Below, one piece after another: positions 50,400 through 62,069 of a DNA stretch of 64,000 nt (positions within the stretch are counted from its first letter, which is position 1; every line of letters starts with the position of its first letter). The position numbers and the translations under genes were made by a program. The notes under the pieces were generated by a model, which saw nothing but the letters and a program-made list of their open reading frames with translations, did not search any database and was not told where the DNA came from. The stretch lies in NCBI RefSeq assembly GCF_001649575.2, contig NC_051448.1:15941819-16005818 (forward strand), read 5' to 3'. The stretch comes from Kryptolebias marmoratus. Taxonomy: Eukaryota > Chordata > Actinopteri > Cyprinodontiformes > Rivulidae.

Positions 50400-50577
50400 A
50401 TGATTTGCTTTATTCTGTTTGGTGTCTTCCCCCCCGCTAGATTCTGTATTCAGTCTCTCTCGGCTCAGTTCCTCTTACATGCACCTTGGGTGCAATAAAC
50501 CAATAAAAGATATCTCCTTTATATAAAAAAAAAAAAACTATCAATGGATTTCTACAGTGCATCTCTGTTTTATGCAG
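50400..50577 (+). promoter_or_regulatory. Candidate SLC23 promoter region, possibly retroelement-derived
   Basis: A TATA-like 'tttatataaaa' at 50519-50529 would place a transcription start near 50550, just before the first coding exon. The preceding 'ggtgcaataaaccaataaaa' and the A-rich run after the TATA look like the end of a retroelement (poly(A) signal plus A tail). The two readings are not exclusive: an old insertion may supply the TATA box. Alternatively an upstream non-coding exon splices to the acceptor tatgcag at 50577. Confidence 0.35.
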
Positions 50578-50585
50578 GAGTTGAG

Positions 50586-53500
50586 ATGACTTTCAGAGAG
50601 GAAAGCAATGGGCTTGAGAATCTTGCATTTGATGTAAGTACAATTGCTTATTTTCTTGAAAAATTGCATCTGCTTATAGCGTTCATGTTTCATGCGGTGT
50701 GTTTAAATCATATTGTTATAATGTCATCTTTATAAGGACCTCTCAATAAGGAGTTCTACTTTGATTTTGTTCATAAATGTTGCATTTACCTCCTCATGTA
50801 AGCTGGTTTAAAGAATGCAGCGATGAAGAATTAAAAAAAGATTGTGTCCAACTTTTAGCCTGCCTCATTTTGGACCCCATAAACAATCCTGAATTCCTTT
50901 GACTCCACGCTGTGCTAAACACGAATGTTCATGCTTAATTTGATTTAAAGAGAGTAATCATTTGGAACAATGGAAGTAATTATGTAAAAACTTTGTAAAA
51001 ATTGTGCAACTTTCAAAGCTCTTTTTTTTTGCATCACCTCTAAGTCTATTCTTATTTACACGGCACAAACAGGAGAAAATAGTTTAGTTTTTAAAACCAA
51101 CATTTTAAGCATAACGTGTCTTTTCATCAAAGATCAGCTAATTTTCAGCTCAAAGACAAAAAACATTTGTCTCAAAGTACACAAAGAAACCAAAATGCTC
51201 CACGTTAAAACATCCACCAATGTTGTGTTTTAGTGATAAAACAGAGCTAAAACTCAGTTGTTATGAGTCTTTCTACAGGGAAGCTTTTGTTGTCTTATTT
51301 TAAAAAAACTGTTCGGGAAGTTAACTTGGTCCTGAGATGATTCATGAGTAATTGTTTGACAGAACCGAAGATGACTTCTTGTCACCTTTTGACTCCTCAC
51401 AATTTATTCTGCTTGTTTTGTCTGTGGTTTCGGATGAACATGTTTCTTTATATGGCTCTGCAGGATGAGGAAGTCAATGATCAACTCAAAACAAAGGTGG
51501 ATAAAACAAGTGGGAGCAGTTGTGCAGCACAAATAGATGTGAATAAACCTACTTATGCCGTGACCGATGTCCCTCCTTGGTACCTTTGTATTTTCTTGGC
51601 CTTTCAGGTAGGTGTCATCCATTTCTTGCTGCGAATGACAAAATCTCTTTGATTAGACGGAAAATTTTCCCACAACAAGACAATTAAAGTGGGTTAAGCA
51701 AAGTTTAAAAGTTAGTTATTAACATTTTATTAACATTTATTAGTAAGTGTTCAAGGGCAGTCAGGGAAAATTATTAATGAAAATCCATTACACATCCCCT
51801 CAGGTATGAGGAAGTGCTTATTAAACAGGGATCTTAGTGAAGTCTGGGACAAAAAAAAACAATACATGAAGCAGGGGTGGAAATTAGCACCCGCCACCGT
51901 CCAAATGCGGGTGAATATTTGAAGTGGCGGGTGAATTTGATCAACACACATGCCACTGTGGCAGGTTGGCAATTTGAACAGAAAAGGTGTTATTTGTTCT
52001 CCTGACATATAGGGGGCAGCAATGTGCTCGAGTTGCTGCTGTTACGTCGAGCCGCGTTCCCCCATCAGATACGGTTCCCCCTGCATCTCCGTAAATAATG
52101 ACTTATCTATTAACAGAATTGTTTAGAGGGGCAAATATTTCTCATTAAAAAACATCATTCTTTTAGGAATAAAATGTGCTAATAATATCATAATACAGAG
52201 GAATAAACACAGGTAAGGAGTTGTTGGTAAATTATTTTTGTCCTGNNNNNNNNNNNNNNNNNNNNNNNNNNNNNNNNNNNNNNNNNNNNNNNNNNNNNNN
52301 NNNNNNNNNNNNNNNNNNNNNNNNNNNNNNNNNNNNNNNNNNNNNNNNNNNNNNNNNNNNNNNNNNNNNNNNNNNNNNNNNNNNNNNNNNNNNNNNNNNN
52401 NNNNNNNNNNNNNNNNNNNNNNNNNNNNNNNNNNNNNNNNNNNNNNNNNNNNNNNNNNNNNNNNNNNNNNNNNNNNNNNNNNNNNNNNNNNNNNNNNNNN
52501 NNNNNNNNNNNNNNNNNNNNNNNNNNNNNNNNNNNNNNNNNNNNNNNNNNNNNNNNNNNNNNNNNNNNNNNNNNNNNNNNNNNNNNNNNNNNNNNNNNNN
52601 NNNNNNNNNNNNNNNNNNNNNNNNNNNNNNNNNNNNNNNNNNNNNNNNNNNNNNNNNNNNNNNNNNNNNNNNNNNNNNNNNNNNNNNNNNNNNNNNNNNN
52701 NNNNNNNNNNNNNNNNNNNNNNNNNNNNNNNNNNNNNNNNNNNNNNNNNNNNNNNNNNNNNNNNNNNNNNNNNNNNNNNNNNNNNNNNNNNNNNNNNNNN
52801 NNNNNNNNNNNNNNNNNNNNNNNNNNNNNNNNNNNNNNNNNNNNNNNNNNNNNNNNNNNNNNNNNNNNNNNNNNNNNNNNNNNNNNNNNNNNNNNNNNNN
52901 NNNNNNNNNNNNNNNNNNNNNNNNNNNAAATACTTCAAAAACACTCTACAGAAATAAATTTAACTTGTCTTTTTTATGTACAGATATGAATCTTTTAATG
53001 GTTTAAAATAAAATAAGAAAAGTCTAGTTATTTCCATGCAGTGTCCAGAAAGAGGTGTTGTTCAGCTTGTAGGGCAGCACAACTGCTTCATCATCATCAT
53101 CATATGAAATAACTTTTTGTCACAACAAAAAATAGTGGCCGGTAAAACATTTTTAAAACAATTTTTAATTTCCACCCCTGACATGAAGTGCAATCAATGA
53201 AAGAATAAATCCGAACACTGACCGTTGCAACCTGAAGTAACATACACATGTACAACATTTACAACCATCTTTAATTCCAAAACAGACTTTTATTAAATTT
53301 ATCAACACTGATTGGCATCCAGTGGCACTTCATTCCAAAATTAGCAGCACATTTTTGCTAGCAGATCTGCAAGCTATACACACAAAAAAGACCATGATTT
53401 TCAAAAACTGGCCACGTGGCTCGCTGGTCACATGACAGTTTGTTTATTTGCAGACACTTCTCTCACAATTTTGACGCAGCCCAGTGAGTTTCTGGCTTAA

Positions 53501-56500
53501 CTGGTTTGTCAAAGTTTCTTATCTTAACAAAAGGATGATCACTAAAATGTTAAAAAGTCATCTACACACACTTCTGTTGATTGTTTGTCAATCAGAAGAA
53601 GGCAGACAACATAATGAACATAGTCTAGACATAAAAGCCTCCTGTTGTATTACTATTAAATACAGTAATTTCTCCTCATGTCCCCCTCCTTTGTAGCATT
53701 ACCTGACAGCATTTGGTGGGATCATCTCTATTCCCCTGGTTCTCTCAGAGGGCCTCTGCCTGCAGCACGATAGCCTGACCCAGAGTCTGATCATCAACAC
53801 CATTTTCTTTGTCTCTGGCATCTGTACTATTTTGCAAGTTACCTTTGGTGTCAGGTGAGAATTCATGGTCCAGAAACCAAAACCAGCTCACAGAGTGCGA
53901 GGATTTTTCTTTTTTTATCTGAATCAAGTCAAATCTTTACAAGGAAAAACATTTCTGTTATCTACCAGCAGTCAGCATATAGCTTAATCTTATTCTTAAA
54001 TTTATTATGGCAATTAATACATCCAGATGATGCTCCACGTTGCCATTTAAAATGCTAAATTTGAGCTCTGTGCTCTTTTGGAAACCATGTCTCTGTATCT
54101 GATCAAAAATATGATACCAGTGGACAATCTCTATTCTATTTTTAGTTACTATTGAAGTACATAGGCCCCACATGCACATGTAGGATAGGTTGGGTCAAAT
54201 CCTGTTTAATGTGCCACATTTCCAGCACGCTGGTCTAAATCTTCACAACCATAACTTAATACCATATGAAACAACCATTGCTGCAACACATAACCTATCA
54301 TTATATCTGACTAAACAACAACACAGCAAACAAACAACTCCTAATGAGTTCAGGCGTAATGCTTCTGATTAACAAGTGAGTTACTGTATAATGTGTTGTA
54401 AAAATGTCAGCTTGGTCTAGATTGGTGACATTAGTTCAGCTCTGCATTCAGATTCAACATTCTCTAACCCCATTAAAAGCAACAATTAATCTTATTTAAT
54501 GCCTCTAAAGCAGTGGAGAGAAATTAAAAGGAACTAAGACTCTTGTGGAGAACTGGAACAACAGGCTAAACTCAATTCTGTCAAGTATACGTTTTAGAAT
54601 AAGCTATAAATGTGATTTTTCATTAGCTGCTAAAGAGTAGACATTGCAAGTGAACAAATCTGAACTAGTTAAACTGAGTATTTAAACTTTGTTTATTTAA
54701 TTATATTTAAGGGATTTGTATGTGTGGAAGGTTCTCCTCTCCTCACTTCTTTGTTCTCAGGAAAAACTATTGCAGCAGAGTCCCCCAAATGCTTTTTGGC
54801 AAACTCCCTGTCAGAGAATGTACTGGTTTTTTAAGCTGTTTTGTGAACTTTTATAAAGATGGTCTTGATCTTGACCAGTGTTGCCAAATGTATGATAATT
54901 ATAGTATTTATACAGTAGTTTTAGGGTCCATACGATATACAATAAAAAGATTTTTAAAAGCCCAAATATACGAAGGTTTTGGGATTTCCGTGCACCAAAA
55001 AAAACCCCTCGATTTTATTCATGTGAACACCCACATGTCATCAGAAAGTCCAGTCCGACCAGCCAGGCACGCAGCCCCTCCTCCTCTCTTGTGCACATGT
55101 TTGCCAGTCACAAACACACACCTCATCTGGGATGTGCTCATTGGCAAATGTTAGTTTGCTAGACATAAGCATATTAGCATTATCAAGTGTGCACACGAAC
55201 TCAGACTACCAAAACACATCACAAAGCAACAGTGTGTAGCCTTATAGTTTTACCGTAAAAATAAAATGTCCGTCAACTTCAAGCTAGCAGCTGCAAACCT
55301 ACTTTCTGGTCTAGTAACACAAGTCTTTGTTAAATGTCTTGATTTGACTCTTGATTTCATCTGATTTGTTGCTGTCATACTTGAAGGCTTCCCATCCTTC
55401 AGGGAGGTACCTTTGCCTTAGTGACCCCAGCCATGGCCATGCTGTCCATGCCAGAGTGGAAGTGCCCTGCTTGGACTCAAAATGCCAGTTTGGTCAACAC
55501 CTCTTCACCTCTTTTTATAGAAGTATGGCAAACCCGCATAAGAATGGTGAGTCAACTTCATCTCAGAACCTCAAAGACATGAACAGCAATTTCTATAAAG
55601 TTCATTGAGCTTTTTTTTAATTTCTGTCCACAGTTGCAGGGCTCTATCATGGTGGCCTCTGTCCTCCAGATTATTGTCGGTTTCTCTGGCCTCATTGGCT
55701 TCCTCATGCGCTTTATTGGCCCCTTAACCATTGCCCCCACAATCTCGCTGATTGGTTTGTCCCTGTACAACTCAGCCGGAGACAAGGCTGGCAGCCACTG
55801 GGGCATCTCTGCTATGTAGGTAACCATTCTGAAGCAACAGCATTTGGACTGCGGGTTAGGCAGCCCTGCACCTCTCAGGAGATCGCAGTTTAAAATTGCA
55901 ATAAAAGTGAAATTTTCACTAGAAGGTCTGCATTTTTACTGGTTATGATGTCATCACTATGAGACTGGTCTCTAATTCACATGCTATTATGTTTTTCAAA
56001 CAGGACCGCAGTGCTGATTATCTTGTTCTCTCAGTATCTTCGTCTCATACCGATCCCTGTTCCTGCATACAGCAAAATCAAGAAACTGCACACGTCAAAG
56101 TTGTTTATCTTCCAAACAATGCCTGTATGTATTTTTATATATATACATATATTTTTATTTGCACTATCACTATCATTCCATTTTATTAATGCCAATTTGT
56201 TTTTGAAGCTCTAATCAGTACTAATATTAGATGTCAATTAGATTCTGCTGGGCATTGCTGTATCATGGTTAGTCTGTTACCTCCTCACCATCTTTGACAT
56301 CCTACCATCGGATCCCACTCAGTACGGTCATCTGGCTCGCACTGATTTGAAGGGAAATGTTGTGAGCGAGGCTTCCTGGTTCACGCTCCCTTATCCTGGT
56401 ACGTATGCTCACAAAGCACAGCGCAGAAGGCTTCATCAAATGACCGTGCAGTGATAAAGTAGTTTGCCTCCTCACGCAGGTCAGTGGGGGACTCCGACTG

Positions 56501-59500
56501 TGAGCCTCGCAGCTGTAGTTGGCCTTCTGGCTGGAATAATATGCTCCATGGCAGAATCTGTGGGAGATTACTATGCATGTGCCAGGCTGTCGGGAGCTCC
56601 CCTTCCTCCGAAGCACGCCATCAGCCGGGGCATTGGCATCGAAGGGCTCGGCTCTTTGTTGGCGGGGGCCTTTGGCACAGGCAATGGCACCACCTCTTTT
56701 AGTGAGAATGTGGCTGCGCTTGGTATCACCAAAGTACGATGAATGCACATGAAAGTGATAGTTCAGATCCTTTGAAGTAAGGTCCTGTGGAAAAGTTATA
56801 AACAATTAATACCTTAGACGAGTCTTTGAACAGACTCAGTTTGGAGAAAAATTGTTTTATTCTGACAGGACTGATGAGCTAACGCAGTGATTCTCTGGAT
56901 CCAAACTGAACAGCAAGTTAATCCAGACCCAACCCACATATCTTATGCATTGTTACAGTGCAATGAAGTCTATGATTACATTAAAAATGTGTTTTGTTCT
57001 TATCACTAAAGTGTTAGTTTTAATAAAATAGTTTAGATTTTTTATGTCAGATCTGGTCTGAGATTTAGATGTAACCATGGTAACAATGACAGCCTGCGTT
57101 ATTTGGCTTTATTTCAGTATTAGCAAGTCAGCTGAGGGTTAAAAGGCACACAGGTGTGGTCCTGTAGGCATGAGAGCGTGAGACCAGTGTCCTCCGTCTG
57201 TGCTGCTATCGAAAGGCAGTGGAGAAGGAAGTGTTATAGCAGGTTGTCATAGTATGCATCAAAAAGGTAGACTTAGAAAACCAATTTTTTAAAAGTGAGT
57301 GGAGGACAAAAAAACATTTATTTTGCCCCAGTCCAGCATGAGACCCATGCAACTAATTGCTCAGAGACACGCGGACATGTTTGAGTAATGAAGCGTGGAA
57401 ACATCTTTTGTGTCGAGGTTTAGGCGGCTCACTGAAGTCAGACAGAGCCATTCTTCACACTCGGTTGATTTGTATTTTAACTGTAAGTTTTACCTCAACC
57501 ATTTTGATGTTGCAGTGTCCTGTTACCTTTTATTTGTTAAAGCATGAAAAGTAGTTAATCAAGTTTAAGTTAAAATTTTTGATAAAGAAACATTGCACTT
57601 AACTGTCAAAGGTTCGGGGGATTAGGTTCACAAGCAAGCAACTCCAGACAAATAATGCCATTTAATTTGGTTCTGAGAGACTTGCTTATAAAAGACTGCT
57701 CTGAACCTTTGAGCTCCCTTTGAAACCACATTTGGTCTTTTGAATATCAAGTTTGAAAACCCATGAGCTGACAGATTGTCCAACATGGGCTAAGACTAAA
57801 GTTGATTTCTGTTGTTCATGCCAACGCCATTTTATAAACCTTTATATTGTCGCCAGTTTCATTTTATGCAGTTAATTGCATAGAAACTTTTGGTTACTTG
57901 GATACGTAATAGTGGCGGCGGCAGCAGCTAGCTGTAGTTCTCTCTGTACACCCTGGGACACTTCCAGCAGGAAGTTCACAATGTTTTTGATATTCTCATG
58001 ACAGTGTAGAGGTTTATAAAACAGCATTCGCATGAACCGCTGAAATTTTTTAGATTTGTTTTCTACAGATGGCTTCATTCCATTTTGGTTTTGGTCCCAC
58101 TCAGACTAGCTATTTGCTCATCATTTCAGTCAGAATTAAATGCTATTTCTCCAAACTGAGGCTGTTCAAAGACCTATTTACAACAGATAAGATATTACTT
58201 GTTTATAAGCTTTCCATGGTCAAGAAGATATACAATTTCTCTTTTATTTCTCTTCTATTGTGGCATCTATGGGAACCTAATTTATGAAGAAATTCATGCA
58301 ATTTTTATTTTTCACAAAGTAGATTTAAAATGAGTTCAGTTTACTCGACCATTAAAAACACTCACATAACACAATGTTTGAATGTTGACAGGTGGGAAGC
58401 CGAACTGTGATTCTTCTTAGTGGATTTGTCATGATTTTGATGGGAATCTTGGGCAAAATAGGAGCCATTTTCTCAACCATCCCCACACCTGTAATTGGAG
58501 GGATGTTTCTAATCATGTTTGGAGTCATATCTGCTGCAGGAATTTCCAATTTGCAGGTAAAAGAATGAAAAAAAAAAGAAAAAGGCTTTTTTTTTTTTAG
58601 ATTTTTGTTGTTCAAAAATGCATTTTTGCTATGCGGTGTTTTTGTTGTCACAGTTCATGGACATGAACTCTTCCCGGAATATCTTCGTGTTCGGTTTCTC
58701 CATGTTTTCGGCCCTTGTCATTCCAAACTGGCTCATGAAGAATCCCGACGTTTTGGAAACGGGTATGACTTACACACAGGAAGGAAAAAAAACTACCACT
58801 CCTCTAACCTGAATTACAGTTTCTTCCGTTGTTTTTCATTGAAACTGGATAGCCGATAAGAACAAAGCTTTCAGATTTGTGTTGTCATGTTTTGAACTAA
58901 ACCAAACTGATACTTTATTTTCTCGTCCTTTGTGCATCTGACTCAGGTGTCAAAGAGGTGGACCAACTGTTGCATGTATTGTTGACCACCCATATGTTTG
59001 TAGGAGGGTTTCTTGGCTTCTTCCTAGACAACACAATTCCTGGTACGCTGAAGTGGAGAGCTGTTTCTGAGTCAGAGAAACCTTTTTTTTTCTCATTCTG
59101 ACTTTAGGGTTAAAAATTAATAATCTCCTTCCTGATGAATCAGAATGCATGAAACAGTAAAAGCAGCAGTTTCACAGAACCTCTTGATATTCAAATAGCT
59201 TCTTTTTATTGTTTTCTCATAAATGCTGTCCTTATTTTCTGTGATTTATATCAGCTCATATAAACTGTTTGTTATGTAAGGTGCTCATCTGATAGCTTTT
59301 CTCGACGCCCATTCAGGAACCAAGCGTGAACGAGGACTCCAAACCTGGGACAAAGTACAACTAGAAGACTCCAGCACCTTCCTGGCATCTGAGGAGGTTT
59401 ACAACCTCCCGTTTGGTATATCGCCTTTCCTCCAAACTCAGTCATGGGTTCGTTACGTCCCTTTTTGCCCACAGAAGAGTCACCTTCCTCAGGATAAGTC

Positions 59501-59549
59501 AGAAGATGTGACACAGGGCCGGGGAAGTGAACTCAGCACACGAGTCTGA
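50586..59549 (+). CDS. slc23a4-like: SLC23-family Na+-dependent transporter, SLC23A4/SLC23A1-like (probable nucleobase type), 12 coding exons
   Basis: A plasma-membrane nucleobase-ascorbate transporter (NAT). Coding exons: 50586-50633, 51464-51607, 53697-53854, 55387-55546, 55634-55815, 56004-56124, 56242-56398, 56480-56733, 58392-58556, 58654-58762, 58947-59042, 59317-59549. All are GT-AG and phases close to 608 aa, near human SVCT1 (598). Landmarks: '[20 protein letters not shown]' with the TM1 Gln-His pair at 64-65, glycosylation sites Asn149 and Asn154, the TM8 motif '[16 protein letters not shown]' with Glu349, 'GTGNGTTS', and the NAT signature at 399-408. The signature starts with Glu, as in nucleobase carriers such as UraA, whereas ascorbate SVCTs have Pro. 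'LQGGTFA' (121-127) replaces the SVCT 'QASAFA'. This points to nucleobase transport (rat SNBT1 type). The signature Gly is Ala402. The start could also be the in-frame ATG at 50544, but the acceptor at 50577 and the TATA position favour 50586. Confidence 0.9.
51872..53180. mobile_element. hAT element with 8-bp target duplication, interior partly in an assembly gap
   Basis: Ends are 'caggggtggaaatta' and 'taatttccacccctg', exact inverse repeats over 15 bp. They are flanked by 'acatgaag' on both sides (51864-51871 and 53181-53188). It lies in SLC23 intron 2. The visible flanks contain no clear transposase, and 682 Ns hide the middle, so whether it is coding or a MITE is unknown. Confidence 0.9.
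52246..52927. other. Assembly gap (682 N)
   Basis: A run of N inside the hAT element. The open frames that cross it are artefacts. Confidence 1.
56752..58220 (+). mobile_element. TTAA-type MITE (family 2) pieces in SLC23 intron 8
   Basis: A left end at 56752 ('gtgatagttcagatcctttg', then 'gaaaagttataaacaattaa') and a right half at about 57780-58220 ('ccaacgccattttataaacc' to 'tttataagctttcc') occur in the same order as in intact copies, so this may be one element expanded by about 700 bp of other sequence. The word 'ctatttctccaaactgaggc' near 58143 is the uninterrupted equivalent of the hAT insertion site at 38293/38867. Confidence 0.55.
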
Positions 59550-59694
59550 ACTTGGAAAATCTAACATCACATTTTATTTCCATTAGTGTTTCGTGTCCAC
59601 AAGTGTTTCTTATCAGACAATGTCACAAAAACATGACTCTCTAGTTCTAATCTTTTTACTGGTTGATTGATATTTATTTAAAACAATTTTCAGA

Positions 59695-61267
59695 TTTTTT
59701 TTTTTGAAGTGCAGTTCTATTGAAAAGTTATGAATAATTAATATCTTACCTTAGCTTTATGAAAAATGTCAGTTTGTAGAAATAGAGTTTAAGTCTGATC
59801 AGTCTGAGAAGCTAATAGTTAGTCTGAGCTGGGTTAAAGGTGGTATCTCACTGGGCCGGCAACTGTTGGAGTCTGGCTAGCAATTTAAAATTGCGAGAAA
59901 TTGCCAGAAAATATGCAAATTTTCAGTTGCAGTCTCACAGAATTTTGAGTTTTTGCAACTTGACAACTAGCATCTGTGCAGCTGCGTTAATAAGAAAAAA
60001 TGAAAGTCTAATTTTATGTTATGTTAATATTTTGTTGCCCACATCATACCCATCTTGGTCTGCTGTATACCCATATTTGCAGCTGCCACCACATTTATGA
60101 CTTACCCTTCTGAAATTAAATAACATGAAATTTAGACCTGCCAGGATTTGTGTTTTCTTTTTTTTAATTTAGGGTTATTGTTTTTCATGTTTCTGGATAT
60201 CCTGTGTTCAGTTTGGGTTTATTGTTTCTTTTATTTTGTCATTTGGCTGTCCTCATGTTTAGTTTTGCATTTGTATAGTTTTTGCTCGTTGTGCTCCTGT
60301 CATCATTCACTCGTCCTCAGCCAATCTCTTGTCTGCCTGCCACGCCCATCTTCACCTCCTCCAAGTTAGTAATCACTCACTGTGCCCACTTCCCCTAATG
60401 CCCTGCAGTCTTTTAAACCTGGTCATTTCCCTCCCATTGCAGGGTTCTCAGTTTCCTCGTGTGAATCACAGTGGTGTATCTCCCTGTCGCTTGATTTTGA
60501 ACATGTTCAAAAAGATTTGTGGGACAACCTTTCTCTTGAAATCGTTACAAAGAAGTTAATCCGTGTCACACCTGACTCGTGTTGTGATCGTCTCCAACCC
60601 GTCTCAGGAGTGCTAGAGCTGCTATTTGACCCCTGCATGGGAGATCTCCTCTTTAAGAAAACATACAGGTCTAAAACCCACACTCATGATAGATAATACT
60701 TATTGAAAAACATCCAGATCTGCCTATCCTCATTTCAAAGGTGTACTCCAGCAGAGGAAATCAAAAATGCGAGAGTGGCTGCTAAGGAGGGTACAAAACG
60801 GGCCAAAGTGAGTATCAAGGGGCAGGTGGACAACAAAATAATGTGCAGGGCCAAGAATGTACTCAAAAACAGGCCATGACTTTCAAAAACTGGCAGCTAA
60901 AAATGCAGCATTGATTAATTGGTCTTAAACACTCAATTCAGTAAGACTGCAACAGAAAATTCACCCATTTTCCTGCAACTCCCTGTGATTTTGAGTCACC
61001 AAATCGTCTGCCAACAGTTGCAGCCTAGTAAGATATCTTTAAGACCAAAGTGGAAAACTGCCTTCCGTTATTACAAAAATTTAACAGCAGTTCAGCACTA
61101 TTTCATAAACCTTTACATCACTTTTGATTTCCCATTACCTGATTATTTACATGAAATTCAACAACTAGCCATCATTCCAGTGGTTTCTAGTGTTAACTAG
61201 CAATGTTTATTCTATTTTAGAGCTCTTCCACAGAACCCGACTTCACCAGAGCTGAAATATCACTTTA
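59695..61267 (+). mobile_element. TTAA-type MITE (family 2), expanded by insertions
   Basis: The left part 'tgaataattaatatcttacc' (about 59727) and the right terminus 'cacagaacccgacttcacca' then 'gaaatatcactttaaa' (about 61229-61267) bracket 1.5 kb, far more than the roughly 420-bp size of the copy at 18512. The extra DNA includes the LTR-like segment at 60139. Confidence 0.5.
60139..60460 (+). mobile_element. LTR-like fragment
   Basis: 'gccaggatttgtgtt', 'ctgccacgcccatcttcacc' and a TATA-like 'gtcttttaaacctggtca' appear in the same order as in the elements at 45064 and 48376. The 3' part with the poly(A) signal is not recognisable. Confidence 0.5.
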
Positions 61268-62069
61268 AATGGAAGCATAGTCAATTCATTGAGAACTGCT
61301 GGTCCATCATTTCTCTTTTATTTGATTTAAATTCATAAATGTGTTTATTTTGATCAAACAACGGCAAGATATGTTTTTATGTTCTGCATGTAGCAAACCT
61401 GACAACCTGCAGTTTTTCAATATGCCAAATAGGTTTTCGTTCCTGTAGCCTGTCAACTCAAAAAGAAATAAAAAGTGTTTTAAAGTGAGTGGTAGTTCTC
61501 GTATTCTGCCAACACCAATCAAAAGAGAAACACCAAATGATCAAAGTCTGACAGTGCCGGACCATTTTCCATCATTCTTTTAATAACAACACAGGAACAG
61601 AAAATTACATTGACATGCTCCTCAGTTTCCACTTTCAAAGGAAATTAAATTTAGCCTGTGGATATATTTTTTTTTATCACACGTCTCCATCTCCACATAC
61701 AGGCAGCTGCTAAAAGAAAAACACAGCAGCAGTAGCAGCAGCAGCCCTCGAGCTGTTATTGTGTTTCCTTTAGCAAAGACAAACCCAGATAACGCATCTC
61801 GATCTCTGTGTTTACCTTCCACGCTGTCAGCTCTTTGTGTCTGTGTTCATTTCCTCTGTCTAACCACCTTTGACAGGCAGATGGGAGATGGAGTGATGCT
61901 TTGATCTGTGGACCCGTCACACGCTCCCCCCCCCCCAGGCCAGTTTCGACCACCAGTCAATGTTTGGCTTTCCCTCTCTGATGTTATTTTAAGATAGTGT
62001 GAGCTCCAGCAATTTCCACTTCAAAAAGACCCAGATTTTCTTTGATTGTCTTGATACGTCCGAAAAACA
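61268..62069. other. Intergenic with short simple repeats
   Basis: A CAG/AGC-rich stretch near 61724-61746 and a C homopolymer near 61926-61937. No gene is visible. Confidence 0.5.

Noticed and set aside
52123..53006. Long frames crossing the N run.
   Set aside because: Artefacts of translating Ns.
54860..55320. Possible hAT element starting 'cagtgttgccaaatg' in SLC23 intron 3.
   Set aside because: No matching inverted end or target duplication could be found downstream, so the element cannot be delimited.
56302..56805. Minus-strand open frame of 167 codons.
   Set aside because: Antisense to SLC23 exons 7 and 8 and their intron, with no independent support.
60382..60696. Open frame of 104 codons downstream of SLC23.
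   Set aside because: It starts inside an LTR-like fragment and shows no recognisable protein features.
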